NCBI GenBank assembly: GCA_964627255.1
Contig: CAZVIN010000119.1
Span: forward strand, 1 to 13,063
Length of the DNA: 13,063 bases
Reading direction: 5' to 3'
Source: CALLJL01 sp964627255
GTDB lineage: Bacteria > Acidobacteriota > Aminicenantia > Aminicenantales > CALLJL01
The position numbers and the translations under genes are program-made. Of this stretch, positions 7,723 through 13,063 are shown one piece after another. Each line of letters begins with the position of its first letter. Position 1 is the stretch's first letter. Below the pieces are notes generated by a model that was not told the DNA's origin, made no database searches, and saw nothing but the letters and a program-made list of their open reading frames with translations.

Positions 7723-8088
7723 TTACAGGATAAGCGCCGCGCCGAATTAGGCTAAAAGACGCTCTGAATAAGCGACTGCGTTATCCTTCTTAGGCTATAT
7801 TACTAATTTGGAAGAAGGCGTCAATTTTTGCTTGCCTCTCCCCCAAAATTGAAAGTACAAACTGCTAATTAGGGAAGGACAAAAAGTCGACAGCTAAACA
7901 GCTTGCTGTCTGGAAAGAGATTGGCGATAAAACCAGCAAAATTAAGTAGTTTCATCAACTAAATCCGGCCGCTATGTTTAAGTACCCCAACGCAATGGTT
8001 GACCTGATTATTTTGGAGCCTTCTATCTCTATGCCTGAAAGAAAACTCTGCCTGTTTTTTATGAGAAAAGCGGCGGACAGGCCTAGGG
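7723..8088. other. 366-bp spacer between convergent genes
   Basis: Besides the terminator candidate there is a perfect hairpin GACAGC/GCTGTC (7889-7894 with 7905-7910) with no T tract, and an eight-base direct repeat TTAGGCTA at 7747-7754 and 7790-7797. I see no gene. The symporter and metalloprotease genes converge here, so termination signals for both are expected. Confidence 0.45.
7785..7829 (+). terminator. Possible intrinsic terminator after the symporter gene
   Basis: CCTTCTT (7785-7791) pairs perfectly with AAGAAGG (7812-7818) over a 20-base loop, and TTTTT at 7825-7829 follows after six bases. An outer GACGC/GCGTC pair (7758-7762, 7818-7822) partly competes with it. The loop is long and the T run is offset, so the call is tentative. 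Confidence 0.33.
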
Positions 8089-9054
8089 CTATTTCTGGGG
8101 TGGCTTGGACTCAGGTTTGGATTTGGGGGGTGGACCATATTTATCGTTGTAGCGGTAAAAGGCATCCAGAGGAAGATGATGGCTGGATGTATAAACTTGA
8201 CCTAAAAGTTCATATAAACCTGGGTCATAGCTTCTTAAATCGGCGGGCGAATAGATAACTTTTTCTCCATCCTTGTAGGCATAATTTGACCAGAACCAGA
8301 ACTGGGTCCCTTCAGCCCAGTATTCTCCTGAGTTGTTGGAAGCGTAATGACCTTTCCATAAACCTAAGGCCATAGCATCAAGATAAGCTTTTTCAATTGC
8401 TTCGGCCAGCGCCGGGTCCGCGGCTTTAATGGCTCGATGAAGGGCGTGGGCGAATTCATGAACCAGGATGTGCTCGCCGAAATAACGGGTGCCAGGGATA
8501 CCCAGGAGGTTTTCCTCTCCACAGGTGGTGTAAACGCCCCCCAAACCCCGGGCTCTTTGATTCCAGTATTCAGCGTCCGTCATCTGCCGAATTTTTTCAT
8601 AATTACGGATCTCAGCTTCGGTCAGGCGTCTATCGCCCAATTCCGGCTTTTTTAAGTTTTTATATTCTGGGATATCTGACATTTGCTGCTTTGCCCCAAT
8701 AATGCCTACTTTTTGTCCGTCTCTGATAAGCTGCAACCGAAGGTCAGACCGCTCAGAAAGCATATGGATGATTATATCCCTGGCAATGAGAAGAGCTGTA
8801 TCCGCAACAGCAGACGAAGCTATTACTGGGATTCCTATGGCGTCACAATACTTTTCATAAAACGGGTCCAAGGCCAGTTTTAGCGGCGGCGGGCTGATTA
8901 ATGACTTAGCTAAATCGGTTATTAAAGGTTCAGAGGGTGGAGCTGGTTTCGCTTTTTCTTGCTGGCCGGAAGAAGGCGAGAAAGTTACTATTGCTACAAG
9001 GATAAATATGAGAGTCAACCTCCTTATAAAACCCGTTCTTTTTTTTAGATTCAT
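8089..9054 (-). CDS. Exported zinc metalloprotease, HEFAH gluzincin-like family
   Basis: Predicted exported peptidase of 321 residues. A signal peptide spans about 1-30 (KKR, a hydrophobic core, then SPSSG), followed by a Pro/Ala/Lys-rich linker (31-60). The catalytic region carries HEFAHALH at 199-206: His199 and His203 would bind zinc and Glu200 would be the general base. Downstream GEYWAEGTQFWF (243-254) offers Glu244 or Glu248 as the third ligand, as in gluzincins. A conserved CGEENLLGIPG block at 178-188 lies just before. Similar sequences, with the order CGEENLL, HEFAH and EYWAEG, occur widely but are usually unnamed; a fold like the lethal-factor/MtfA peptidases is my inference. The C-terminal tail (308-321) is Pro/Lys-rich. 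GAGG lies seven bases before the ATG. Whether it cleaves peptides, wall material or something else is unknown. Confidence 0.72.
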   Translation of the reverse strand: MNLKKRTGFIRRLTLIFILVAIVTFSPSSGQQEKAKPAPPSEPLITDLAKSLISPPPLKLALDPFYEKYCDAIGIPVIASSAVADTALLIARDIIIHMLSERSDLRLQLIRDGQKVGIIGAKQQMSDIPEYKNLKKPELGDRRLTEAEIRNYEKIRQMTDAEYWNQRARGLGGVYTTCGEENLLGIPGTRYFGEHILVHEFAHALHRAIKAADPALAEAIEKAYLDAMALGLWKGHYASNNSGEYWAEGTQFWFWSNYAYKDGEKVIYSPADLRSYDPGLYELLGQVYTSSHHLPLDAFYRYNDKYGPPPKSKPESKPPQK

Positions 9055-9219
9055 AGTTTTACCTCACAGAAATAAAATTCCGCTCACCTGTAGGCCGAGC
9101 CACCTAACAGAGCATGGAGACAGAAGATACCATAAAAAATAAACTAAAAAAACTGAAAATATGGAAACAACTTACGAAGAGGCTACGTTAAAGTTAAAGA
9201 GAGCTTAGGATTATGAAAA

Positions 9220-9684
9220 TCAGGCCTTTGTAGCTAGGAAAATAGGCAGACCCATCTGTTTAATCTGGTCCAAGGTCTCCTCAATTTCGTCGATATGTTT
9301 ATCTTCGTCCTGGAGGATTGATTCCAACACTTCTCGAGTCGCAAAATCATTGACCTCACCGGCCAGCTTGATCGCGTCGTTATAGGCCTTGATGGCATCA
9401 AACTCCGCTTTATGGTCGTGAGCAAACATCTTGGGGACTTCATCACCGATGTTTATCTTGCGGAGCTCGCTGACGATAGGTTTTCCTTCAAGGAAAAGGA
9501 TACGGCCGATTAGTTTTTCGGCATGGCGCATTTCCTGAATAGCTCTTTGTTCAATTACCTTGGCTAACTTTTCGTATCCCCAGCTCTCGCATATTTCGGC
9601 ATGGACCATGTACTGGTTTATGGCGGTAAGCTCATCGGCCAACAATGAATTCAGCGTTTCTAAAAGTTTTGGATTGCCTTGCAT
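9220..9684 (-). CDS. bfr: Bacterioferritin
   Basis: Cytoplasmic iron-storage protein expected to assemble as a 24-subunit shell, oxidise Fe(II) and store ferric mineral. The 154 residues are the usual length. All ferroxidase ligands sit at the same numbers as in the E. coli protein: Glu18, Glu51, His54, Glu94, Glu127 and His130, with Tyr25 beside the site. Met52, the axial ligand of the heme shared by two subunits, is also present, so this is a heme-type bacterioferritin and not a Dps or plain ferritin. AGGAGA lies about eight bases before the ATG. No bacterioferritin-associated ferredoxin gene (bfd) is adjacent. A promoter and an overlapping palindrome lie just upstream. No clear terminator is seen before the metalloprotease gene 165 bases downstream, so some read-through is possible. 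Confidence 0.95.
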   Translation of the reverse strand: MQGNPKLLETLNSLLADELTAINQYMVHAEICESWGYEKLAKVIEQRAIQEMRHAEKLIGRILFLEGKPIVSELRKINIGDEVPKMFAHDHKAEFDAIKAYNDAIKLAGEVNDFATREVLESILQDEDKHIDEIEETLDQIKQMGLPIFLATKA

Positions 9685-9708
9685 CTGTTAATCTCCTTCG
9701 TTTTAATT

Positions 9709-9724
9709 CCATTAGTTTTAATGG
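9709..9724. promoter_or_regulatory. Palindrome, possible operator of bfr
   Basis: CCATTA (9709-9714) and TAATGG (9719-9724) form a perfect inverted repeat with four bases between. It covers about +2 to +17 of the predicted bfr transcript, a position where a bound repressor would block transcription. It does not resemble a Fur box closely enough to name one, and no regulator gene is nearby. Confidence 0.4.
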
Positions 9725-9732
9725 TATAAATT

Positions 9733-9761
9733 ATTTTAAATATTTCCTCTCGACAAAGCAA
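9733..9761 (-). promoter_or_regulatory. Promoter of bfr
   Basis: On the minus strand TTGCTT (9756-9761) and TAAAAT (9733-9738, five of six) are 17 bases apart. Transcription would start near 9726, about 40 bases before the bfr start codon. The -35 is weak. Confidence 0.4.
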
Positions 9762-10003
9762 GTGCTTTCTATAGCCAGTATGAATTTTTTCAAATGGGGA
9801 TTGGCCATTGAAAAGTCATGACCCGGCGCCAAAAAACCTCCTATTTTTATAGCGACGGACTTACTGCGAATGATAAAGGATGAGCAATAAGGTCAATATT
9901 CCGACCAAGCCCGGGCCAGAGAAAGAATAATAACCTTATCGACCTGAATGCCTTATGAACTTATGTTTATAAGCAAGCCTTAAATCAGGCAAGGATAAAT
10001 AAA

Positions 10004-10051
10004 AAGAATAAATAGCAGTAAAAATAGTAACAAAAATAGTAATACAAATAG
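10004..10051. repeat. Four imperfect 12-base tandem units
   Basis: Four 12-base units, each ending ATAG, run head to tail on the plus strand at 10004-10015, 10016-10027, 10028-10039 and 10040-10051 (for example TAACAAAAATAG). They lie 10 bases beyond the stop of the flavin oxidoreductase gene. On that gene's strand they read as T-rich repeats of the CTATTTTTGTTA type, so the transcript tail would be U-rich. Confidence 0.6.
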
Positions 10052-10061
10052 AAATACTAAA

Positions 10062-11159
10062 TTAGCCTTGGCCTTTCTTAAGCTCGGCGCAGGTAATACC
10101 CCGCGGGTTAAAGCATTTATTGCAGGAGATACAGCTGGCGGCCGCCTTTTCCCCGCTTTTGAATTTAGCGACCAGATTAGGTTCACGGATAAACGGTCGG
10201 CTCATGGAAACGAGGTCGATTTGGCCAGTAGCCACCAGCCTCTCCATTACCCGAAATGTTCGTAGACCTCCAAGGCCTATAACCGGAATACTAACCGCTT
10301 GTTTTATCCTCGCCGCAGCAGGGACAAAATAGCCTTCCTCCTCTTCAGAGCGCTCACCCGGCCACATGGAACCTCGGCCCGACTCCGCCGACCCGCCGCT
10401 AACTTCGATGCCGTTTAATCCCTCGGCCGCAAGAAGCTTAGCTCCAGCCACTGCTTCTTCGATTTCCAGGCCTCCGGGCAGATAATCAGATGAATTTAGC
10501 TTGGCAATTACTGGAAAATTTTGGCCTATTCCTTTTTTTATCCGCCGCAAAATTTCTCTGATGACCCTGAATCTATTTTCGAGGCTACCTCCCCATTGGT
10601 CCTGGCGACGATTAGTGTAAGGAGAAAGAAAACTGGACAAGAGATAGCCATGAGCGCAATGAAGCTGAACTCCGTCAAACCCGGCTTGATAGGCCCGGCG
10701 GGCGGCTGCCACGAAAGCCTGAATAACTTCTTCTATTTCAGCCTCGCTCATTTCCCGAGGCCAAATTTTATAAACGGGGTCATAGACGGCAGAAGGCGCT
10801 ATCGGCTGGCAGCTACATATTTTTTCTTTGGTCTGGCGGCCAGCGTGACTCAACTGGAGAAATATTTTTGACTGGAAACCATGGACCACCGAAGCTAATT
10901 TTTTTAGGCTGGATATAAAGCGGTCGTCGTTCGCCGCAATCTGACGCGGACTTGCCTTACCCGAAGGCAGCACGAAAGCATGACCGGTAATAATGAGACC
11001 AACCCCGCCAGCCGCCAATTGACGGTAGAGCTCTATCTGCCCAGAAGAAATAGAGCCGTCTTCTTCAGCCAGAAAATCGTGGGTAGCCGAGCGGACAAAC
11101 CGATTTACTATTTCTATCGGCCCGATATAAATAGGAGAGAATAGTACTGAATCTATCAT
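10062..11159 (-). CDS. NADH:flavin oxidoreductase, Old Yellow Enzyme family, with C-terminal Cys cluster
   Basis: Predicted cytoplasmic FMN ene-reductase, a TIM barrel of 365 residues from the chosen start. LFSPIYIGPIEIVNRFVRSA (6-25) is the usual opening. LQLSHAGRQT (101-110) and LHCAHGYLLSSFLSP (166-180) follow; His167, His170 and Tyr172 are the substrate and proton-donor residues of the YqjM/dienoyl reductase type. DQWGGS (187-192) has Trp where DQYGGS is usual, and GLGGLR (295-300) belongs to the phosphate site. The protein ends with CISCNKCFNPRGITC, cysteines 343, 346, 349 and 357, where dienoyl-CoA reductases bind a 4Fe-4S cluster, but the FAD/NAD domain that should follow is absent. 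I chose ATG at 11159, which has GAGGA nine bases upstream and begins as relatives do. A TTG at 11189 would add 10 residues but has only a weak, distant ribosome site. The natural substrate is unknown. Confidence 0.87.
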   Translation of the reverse strand: MIDSVLFSPIYIGPIEIVNRFVRSATHDFLAEEDGSISSGQIELYRQLAAGGVGLIITGHAFVLPSGKASPRQIAANDDRFISSLKKLASVVHGFQSKIFLQLSHAGRQTKEKICSCQPIAPSAVYDPVYKIWPREMSEAEIEEVIQAFVAAARRAYQAGFDGVQLHCAHGYLLSSFLSPYTNRRQDQWGGSLENRFRVIREILRRIKKGIGQNFPVIAKLNSSDYLPGGLEIEEAVAGAKLLAAEGLNGIEVSGGSAESGRGSMWPGERSEEEEGYFVPAAARIKQAVSIPVIGLGGLRTFRVMERLVATGQIDLVSMSRPFIREPNLVAKFKSGEKAAASCISCNKCFNPRGITCAELKKGQG

Positions 11160-11573
11160 GGCTTCAAATCCTCGTGGCAATTTTTCCAATGTTTTTGCAT
11201 TCCGCTTAAGCTATACATACCATTTATTTTCTCTAAATCTATGAAATATAAATAATAGCAACTAATTGCATTTTATTGAAGCTTACTTAAATAAAAATTT
11301 GCTCAGGCTTTTTGGTCCCAAGAAAGACAGTTCGCAGCGGGAAATTCGAGCTCAGGACCAATTGTGTTAGTTCGGGACAGGGACGTTTTTAATTTATGCC
11401 ACAAATAAATCCATAGATAGGAAGCTTAATATTTTGTTCAGCGGCTTTTAAAAATGCGGTCAACTTTTGAGGACATAAATATAGATTAAAGATTAAGCGG
11501 AAAAGCGGCGTTTATTTTCTGATTAATTAGGCTTAGCTTTAGGTGGTTCAGTTAACGAAAAATAAATATAAAT
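11160..11573. other. 414-bp spacer with short repeats, no gene
   Basis: The flavin oxidoreductase promoter must lie near 11190-11260 but I see only weak candidates, such as TTTAGA with TATAGC 16 bases later on the minus strand. The centre holds an inverted repeat and a REP-like string described separately. GCTCAGG occurs twice, at 11301-11307 and 11350-11356. No coding frame or clear terminator for the oppositely placed genes is visible. Confidence 0.45.
11312..11390. repeat. Possible remnant of a REP-like element
   Basis: TTGGTCC (11312-11318) and GGACCAA (11355-11361) form a perfect inverted repeat around 36 bases. Close by, 11374-11390 reads GGGACAGGGACGTTTTT. Strings of this GGGACAG...CGTTTTT kind are, in my memory, common as dispersed repeats linked to REP-associated transposases in many genomes. 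There is no transposase here, and a single copy proves nothing. Confidence 0.25.
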
Positions 11574-12179
11574 TTAATCCTCGAGGCGAGCTAAGAACTC
11601 ATCGTGGGTTAGGACTTCGCCGATATAGGGGAAAAACTTTTCTTCTACGTATTTCTGTTCCTCTGCTGATAAAGCCGCACAGCAGTCTTTGAGCAAAAAG
11701 ACTTTATAGCCTTTATCATAGGCTGAACGAGCTGTTCCCTCCACGCATACGTTTGTCAGGAAACCGCAGAAAGCAACATTTTGGATGCAATTAACTCTGA
11801 GGATGAAGTCAAGGTTGCTCGAGTGGAAAGCATCCAGGGTACGCTTACCCTCAACGACGATATCCTGAGCAGTTGGTTGGAGTTCGTCGATTATCTGCCC
11901 ACCCCAGGTGCCTTTGCGGAAGGCCTTGGTTTTAACCACGTTAGTATGAATTGGCCCGAGAACACCTTCGCAGCCCATGTCGCAATACTCCTGTTCGAAA
12001 AGAATAGGCACAAGCAGCGTCAAACAACGGCCTCTGGCCCGCTGGAGGCAGTCGGCCGCATTGACGATTGTATTTTGCGCCTTGATTTGTTCCTTGACTC
12101 CTTCGTAAAGGGCGCCGCCTTCTTTACAAAAGTCATTCTGAAATTCGATAAAGACAATGGCTGTTTCACTGGCTTTCAT
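11574..12179 (-). CDS. Isochorismatase-fold cysteine hydrolase
   Basis: Predicted cytoplasmic hydrolase of 201 residues in the isochorismatase/nicotinamidase superfamily. Lys112 (EGKRTLDAF, 110-118) and the nucleophile Cys145 (GFLTNVCVEGTAR, 139-151) are in place. The first triad residue is unusual: the motif is IEFQNDF (11-17), so Glu12 stands where nicotinamidases have the Asp of VDVQNDF. Other family members with IEFQN are familiar to me, so this is probably a subfamily trait and not damage. The long insert with several cysteines (Cys44, 52, 66, 70) might bind metal or form part of the substrate pocket. Amides of the nicotinamide, N-carbamoyl or maleamate type are typical substrates; none is indicated here. 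GGAGG lies about seven bases before the ATG. It has its own strong promoter. Confidence 0.85.
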   Translation of the reverse strand: MKASETAIVFIEFQNDFCKEGGALYEGVKEQIKAQNTIVNAADCLQRARGRCLTLLVPILFEQEYCDMGCEGVLGPIHTNVVKTKAFRKGTWGGQIIDELQPTAQDIVVEGKRTLDAFHSSNLDFILRVNCIQNVAFCGFLTNVCVEGTARSAYDKGYKVFLLKDCCAALSAEEQKYVEEKFFPYIGEVLTHDEFLARLED

Positions 12180-12224
12180 TGATAACCTCCCTCGTTAAAA
12201 ATTATTGCCGCTAATTTCAAGGCG

Positions 12225-12254
12225 AATATAAATAAATCAGTCGCTTCCTGTCAA
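12225..12254 (-). promoter_or_regulatory. Promoter of the cysteine hydrolase gene
   Basis: On the minus strand a perfect TTGACA (12249-12254) and TATATT (12225-12230, five of six) are 18 bases apart, among the best promoter matches in the window. Transcription would start near 12218, about 39 bases before the ATG. The -35 lies in the loop of the hairpin that ends the preceding gene. Confidence 0.6.
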
Positions 12255-12265
12255 GGAAGCGGCTG
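12238..12265 (-). terminator. Hairpin terminator of the coiled-coil protein gene
   Basis: CGCTTCCT (12242-12249) pairs perfectly with AGGAAGCG (12254-12261) over a four-base loop, and CAG/CTG extends the stem after one mismatch. On the minus strand it begins five bases after the stop codon and is followed by ACTGATTTATTTAT, a T-rich but broken tail. It is probably an intrinsic terminator of moderate strength. Confidence 0.6.
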
Positions 12266-12269
12266 CTGG

Positions 12270-12752
12270 TTAAAACCCGGCACGTAATTTCTTGGTTATT
12301 TCGGCTATTTCTTTGTTAACCTTATCGAGTCGATAACGAATATAACCCAGGCGGTCGAAAACGAGGGCATAGCGGTGGCCATATTGATTAAGGCTGTAAA
12401 AATCGCCGGTTAAGATATTTTTTTCCTTCTCTAATTCTTCTAAACGCCTTGTTAGCCTTTCTCTTTCTTCCTGAGTAAAGGTCATTTTGCCCTCTTGCTT
12501 CCCGCCTAACCGGTCAATCTGGATTTCTTTTTCCCCTACCAAGCTTGCCTCAGGCGGAGATTCCGTTTCAGGCAGAATTATCCCGATGAAGACGTTTTGG
12601 CCAGGTTTCAACCGCCAGAGTGGCTTCTCGTGCTTCTCGACCGAAAGAGGCTGGTTATTGTCCGAGTTAGAATCTATCCCCGGCTGGAGAAAACTGGCCG
12701 AAGACAAGATAAGAAAAGCCACAATGACCTTTTTTCTTAAAATCCTCGCCAT
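12270..12752 (-). CDS. Small secreted coiled-coil protein, unknown function
   Basis: I do not recognise a family for this 160-residue protein. The N-terminus (ARILRKKVIVAFLILSSASF) is a signal peptide or membrane anchor with no lipobox Cys. A polar, Pro/Asn-rich stretch (24-45) follows, then a short beta-like segment LWRLKPGQNVFIGIILPE (45-62). Two charged helices come last: about 93-116 (EERERLTRRLEELEKEK) and about 136-157 (RYRLDKVNKEIAEITKKL), joined by an aromatic-rich linker, suggesting a periplasmic helical hairpin or coiled coil. The ribosome site is weak (GGAAAT, about seven bases from the ATG), but the basic N-terminus before the hydrophobic run supports this start. It is flanked by its own promoter and terminator, so it is probably monocistronic. 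It ends 90 bases before the hydrolase gene. Confidence 0.72.
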   Translation of the reverse strand: MARILRKKVIVAFLILSSASFLQPGIDSNSDNNQPLSVEKHEKPLWRLKPGQNVFIGIILPETESPPEASLVGEKEIQIDRLGGKQEGKMTFTQEERERLTRRLEELEKEKNILTGDFYSLNQYGHRYALVFDRLGYIRYRLDKVNKEIAEITKKLRAGF

Positions 12753-13063
12753 TTAATATTTCCGGCCAGACGCCCTTATTCCTTTTAACATAATAGCTCT
12801 TTGTTTTGGTTAAGACAAGTGGAGCTCTTTGGGGCAAAAAATACTAAATATTAATGATAAAAAAGCCCTGAGACTACTACGCTTCTCAAAGGTAAGATGA
12901 CAAGCGTGTATGGTCAGGATATGGGTTAAAGGTTTGCCCTGTCGTTTTTCGGTCTCAACTGCTTTTTTGTTGCTATCTCTGGTGCACGGCATAAGATAGC
13001 CATCCGATGAAAAGTGGAAATTATCTTAAAGGAAAAGCAGTAAAGGGGCAACATTACATCGAG
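12753..13063. other. 311 bp at the window edge without a convincing gene
   Basis: Beyond the promoter, an inverted repeat GCTATCT/AGATAGC (12972-12978 with 12994-13000) encloses a GTGCAC palindrome. An ATG at 13007 opens a plus-strand frame that stays open for 19 codons to the window edge, but has no ribosome site; it might be the start of a gene continuing outside. A short plus-strand frame from 12910 encodes a hydrophobic 29-residue peptide ending in TAG, which I do not regard as real. Confidence 0.4.
12790..12818 (-). promoter_or_regulatory. Promoter of the coiled-coil protein gene, with flanking direct repeat
   Basis: On the minus strand TTGTCT (12813-12818) and TATTAT (12790-12795, five of six) are 17 bases apart, giving a start near 12783 and a leader of about 30 bases. 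AGCTCTTTG occurs on the plus strand at 12795-12803 and again at 12823-12831, exactly 28 bases apart, one copy touching the -10 and the other just upstream of the -35. These may be regulator sites. Confidence 0.5.

Larger units (their letters stand above)
9685..10061. other. 377-bp spacer between bfr and the flavin oxidoreductase
   Basis: Besides the bfr promoter and palindrome at one end and a 12-base repeat at the other, the middle (about 9765-10000) shows no gene, RNA motif or clear terminator. Confidence 0.45.

Noticed and set aside
7974..8258. A 94-residue plus-strand open frame
   Set aside because: It overlaps the 3' end of the metalloprotease gene on the other strand, lacks a ribosome site and has no recognisable motif.
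10521..10871. A 116-residue plus-strand open frame inside the flavin oxidoreductase gene
   Set aside because: It is antisense to a well-supported conserved protein and its translation has no family features.
8089..11159. A single operon for metalloprotease, bacterioferritin and flavin oxidoreductase
   Set aside because: Gaps of 165 and 377 bp and a separate bfr promoter argue against it, though read-through cannot be excluded.
11160..11189. Ten-residue N-terminal extension of the flavin oxidoreductase from a TTG
   Set aside because: The ATG at 11159 has a better spaced GAGGA site and begins exactly where related proteins begin.
11781..12182. A 133-residue plus-strand open frame opposite the cysteine hydrolase
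   Set aside because: The hydrolase on the other strand has the family motifs, ribosome site and promoter; this frame has none.
13007..13063. Plus-strand frame open to the window edge
   Set aside because: Only 19 codons are visible and no ribosome site precedes the ATG, so it is not called as a partial gene.

Overview
The window reads as a stretch of chromosome from a diderm bacterium of moderate GC (low-to-mid 40s by eye). A protein of the 'VWFA-related acidobacterial' type, a POTRA-less Omp85-like barrel, a periplasmic metalloprotease family and mixed ATG/GTG starts together suggest the Acidobacteriota/Candidatus Aminicenantes neighbourhood. That placement is inferred from gene content alone; there is no rRNA or other phylogenetic marker. 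I see no tRNA, rRNA, CRISPR array, intact insertion sequence, phage gene or integrase.

Layout, left to right. A complete xylulokinase gene (5-1540, minus) is followed by a 332-bp spacer holding a decayed-looking short reading frame. A secreted VWFA-related protein (1873-3036, minus) diverges from an Omp85/BamA-type outer-membrane barrel (3277-4413, plus) across a 240-bp region with a promoter in each direction and a palindrome between them. After a 473-bp gap with a strong-looking promoter and a structured leader come a two-domain lipoprotein (4887-5837, plus) and a large sodium:solute symporter (5941-7722, plus), the latter with its own promoter. The rest is on the minus strand: an exported gluzincin-like zinc metalloprotease (8089-9054), bacterioferritin (9220-9684), a single-domain Old Yellow Enzyme with a C-terminal cysteine cluster (10062-11159), an isochorismatase-fold cysteine hydrolase (11574-12179) and a small secreted coiled-coil protein (12270-12752). 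The last 311 bp hold the promoter of that protein and no convincing gene.

The genes do not form one obvious pathway. Nearly all are separated by 90-470 bp and several have a recognisable sigma70-type promoter of their own, so most look monocistronic. Themes are sugar use (xylulokinase, possibly the symporter), the cell envelope and periplasm (VWFA-like protein, barrel, lipoprotein, metalloprotease, coiled-coil protein), and iron/redox housekeeping (bacterioferritin, flavin oxidoreductase). I found no convincing new multi-gene system. The best leads are the poorly characterised metalloprotease family, a terminator hairpin whose loop carries the -35 element of the next gene, the non-canonical catalytic or metal sites in the hydrolase and the VWFA protein, the cysteine cluster of the flavoprotein, and several palindromes at promoters.
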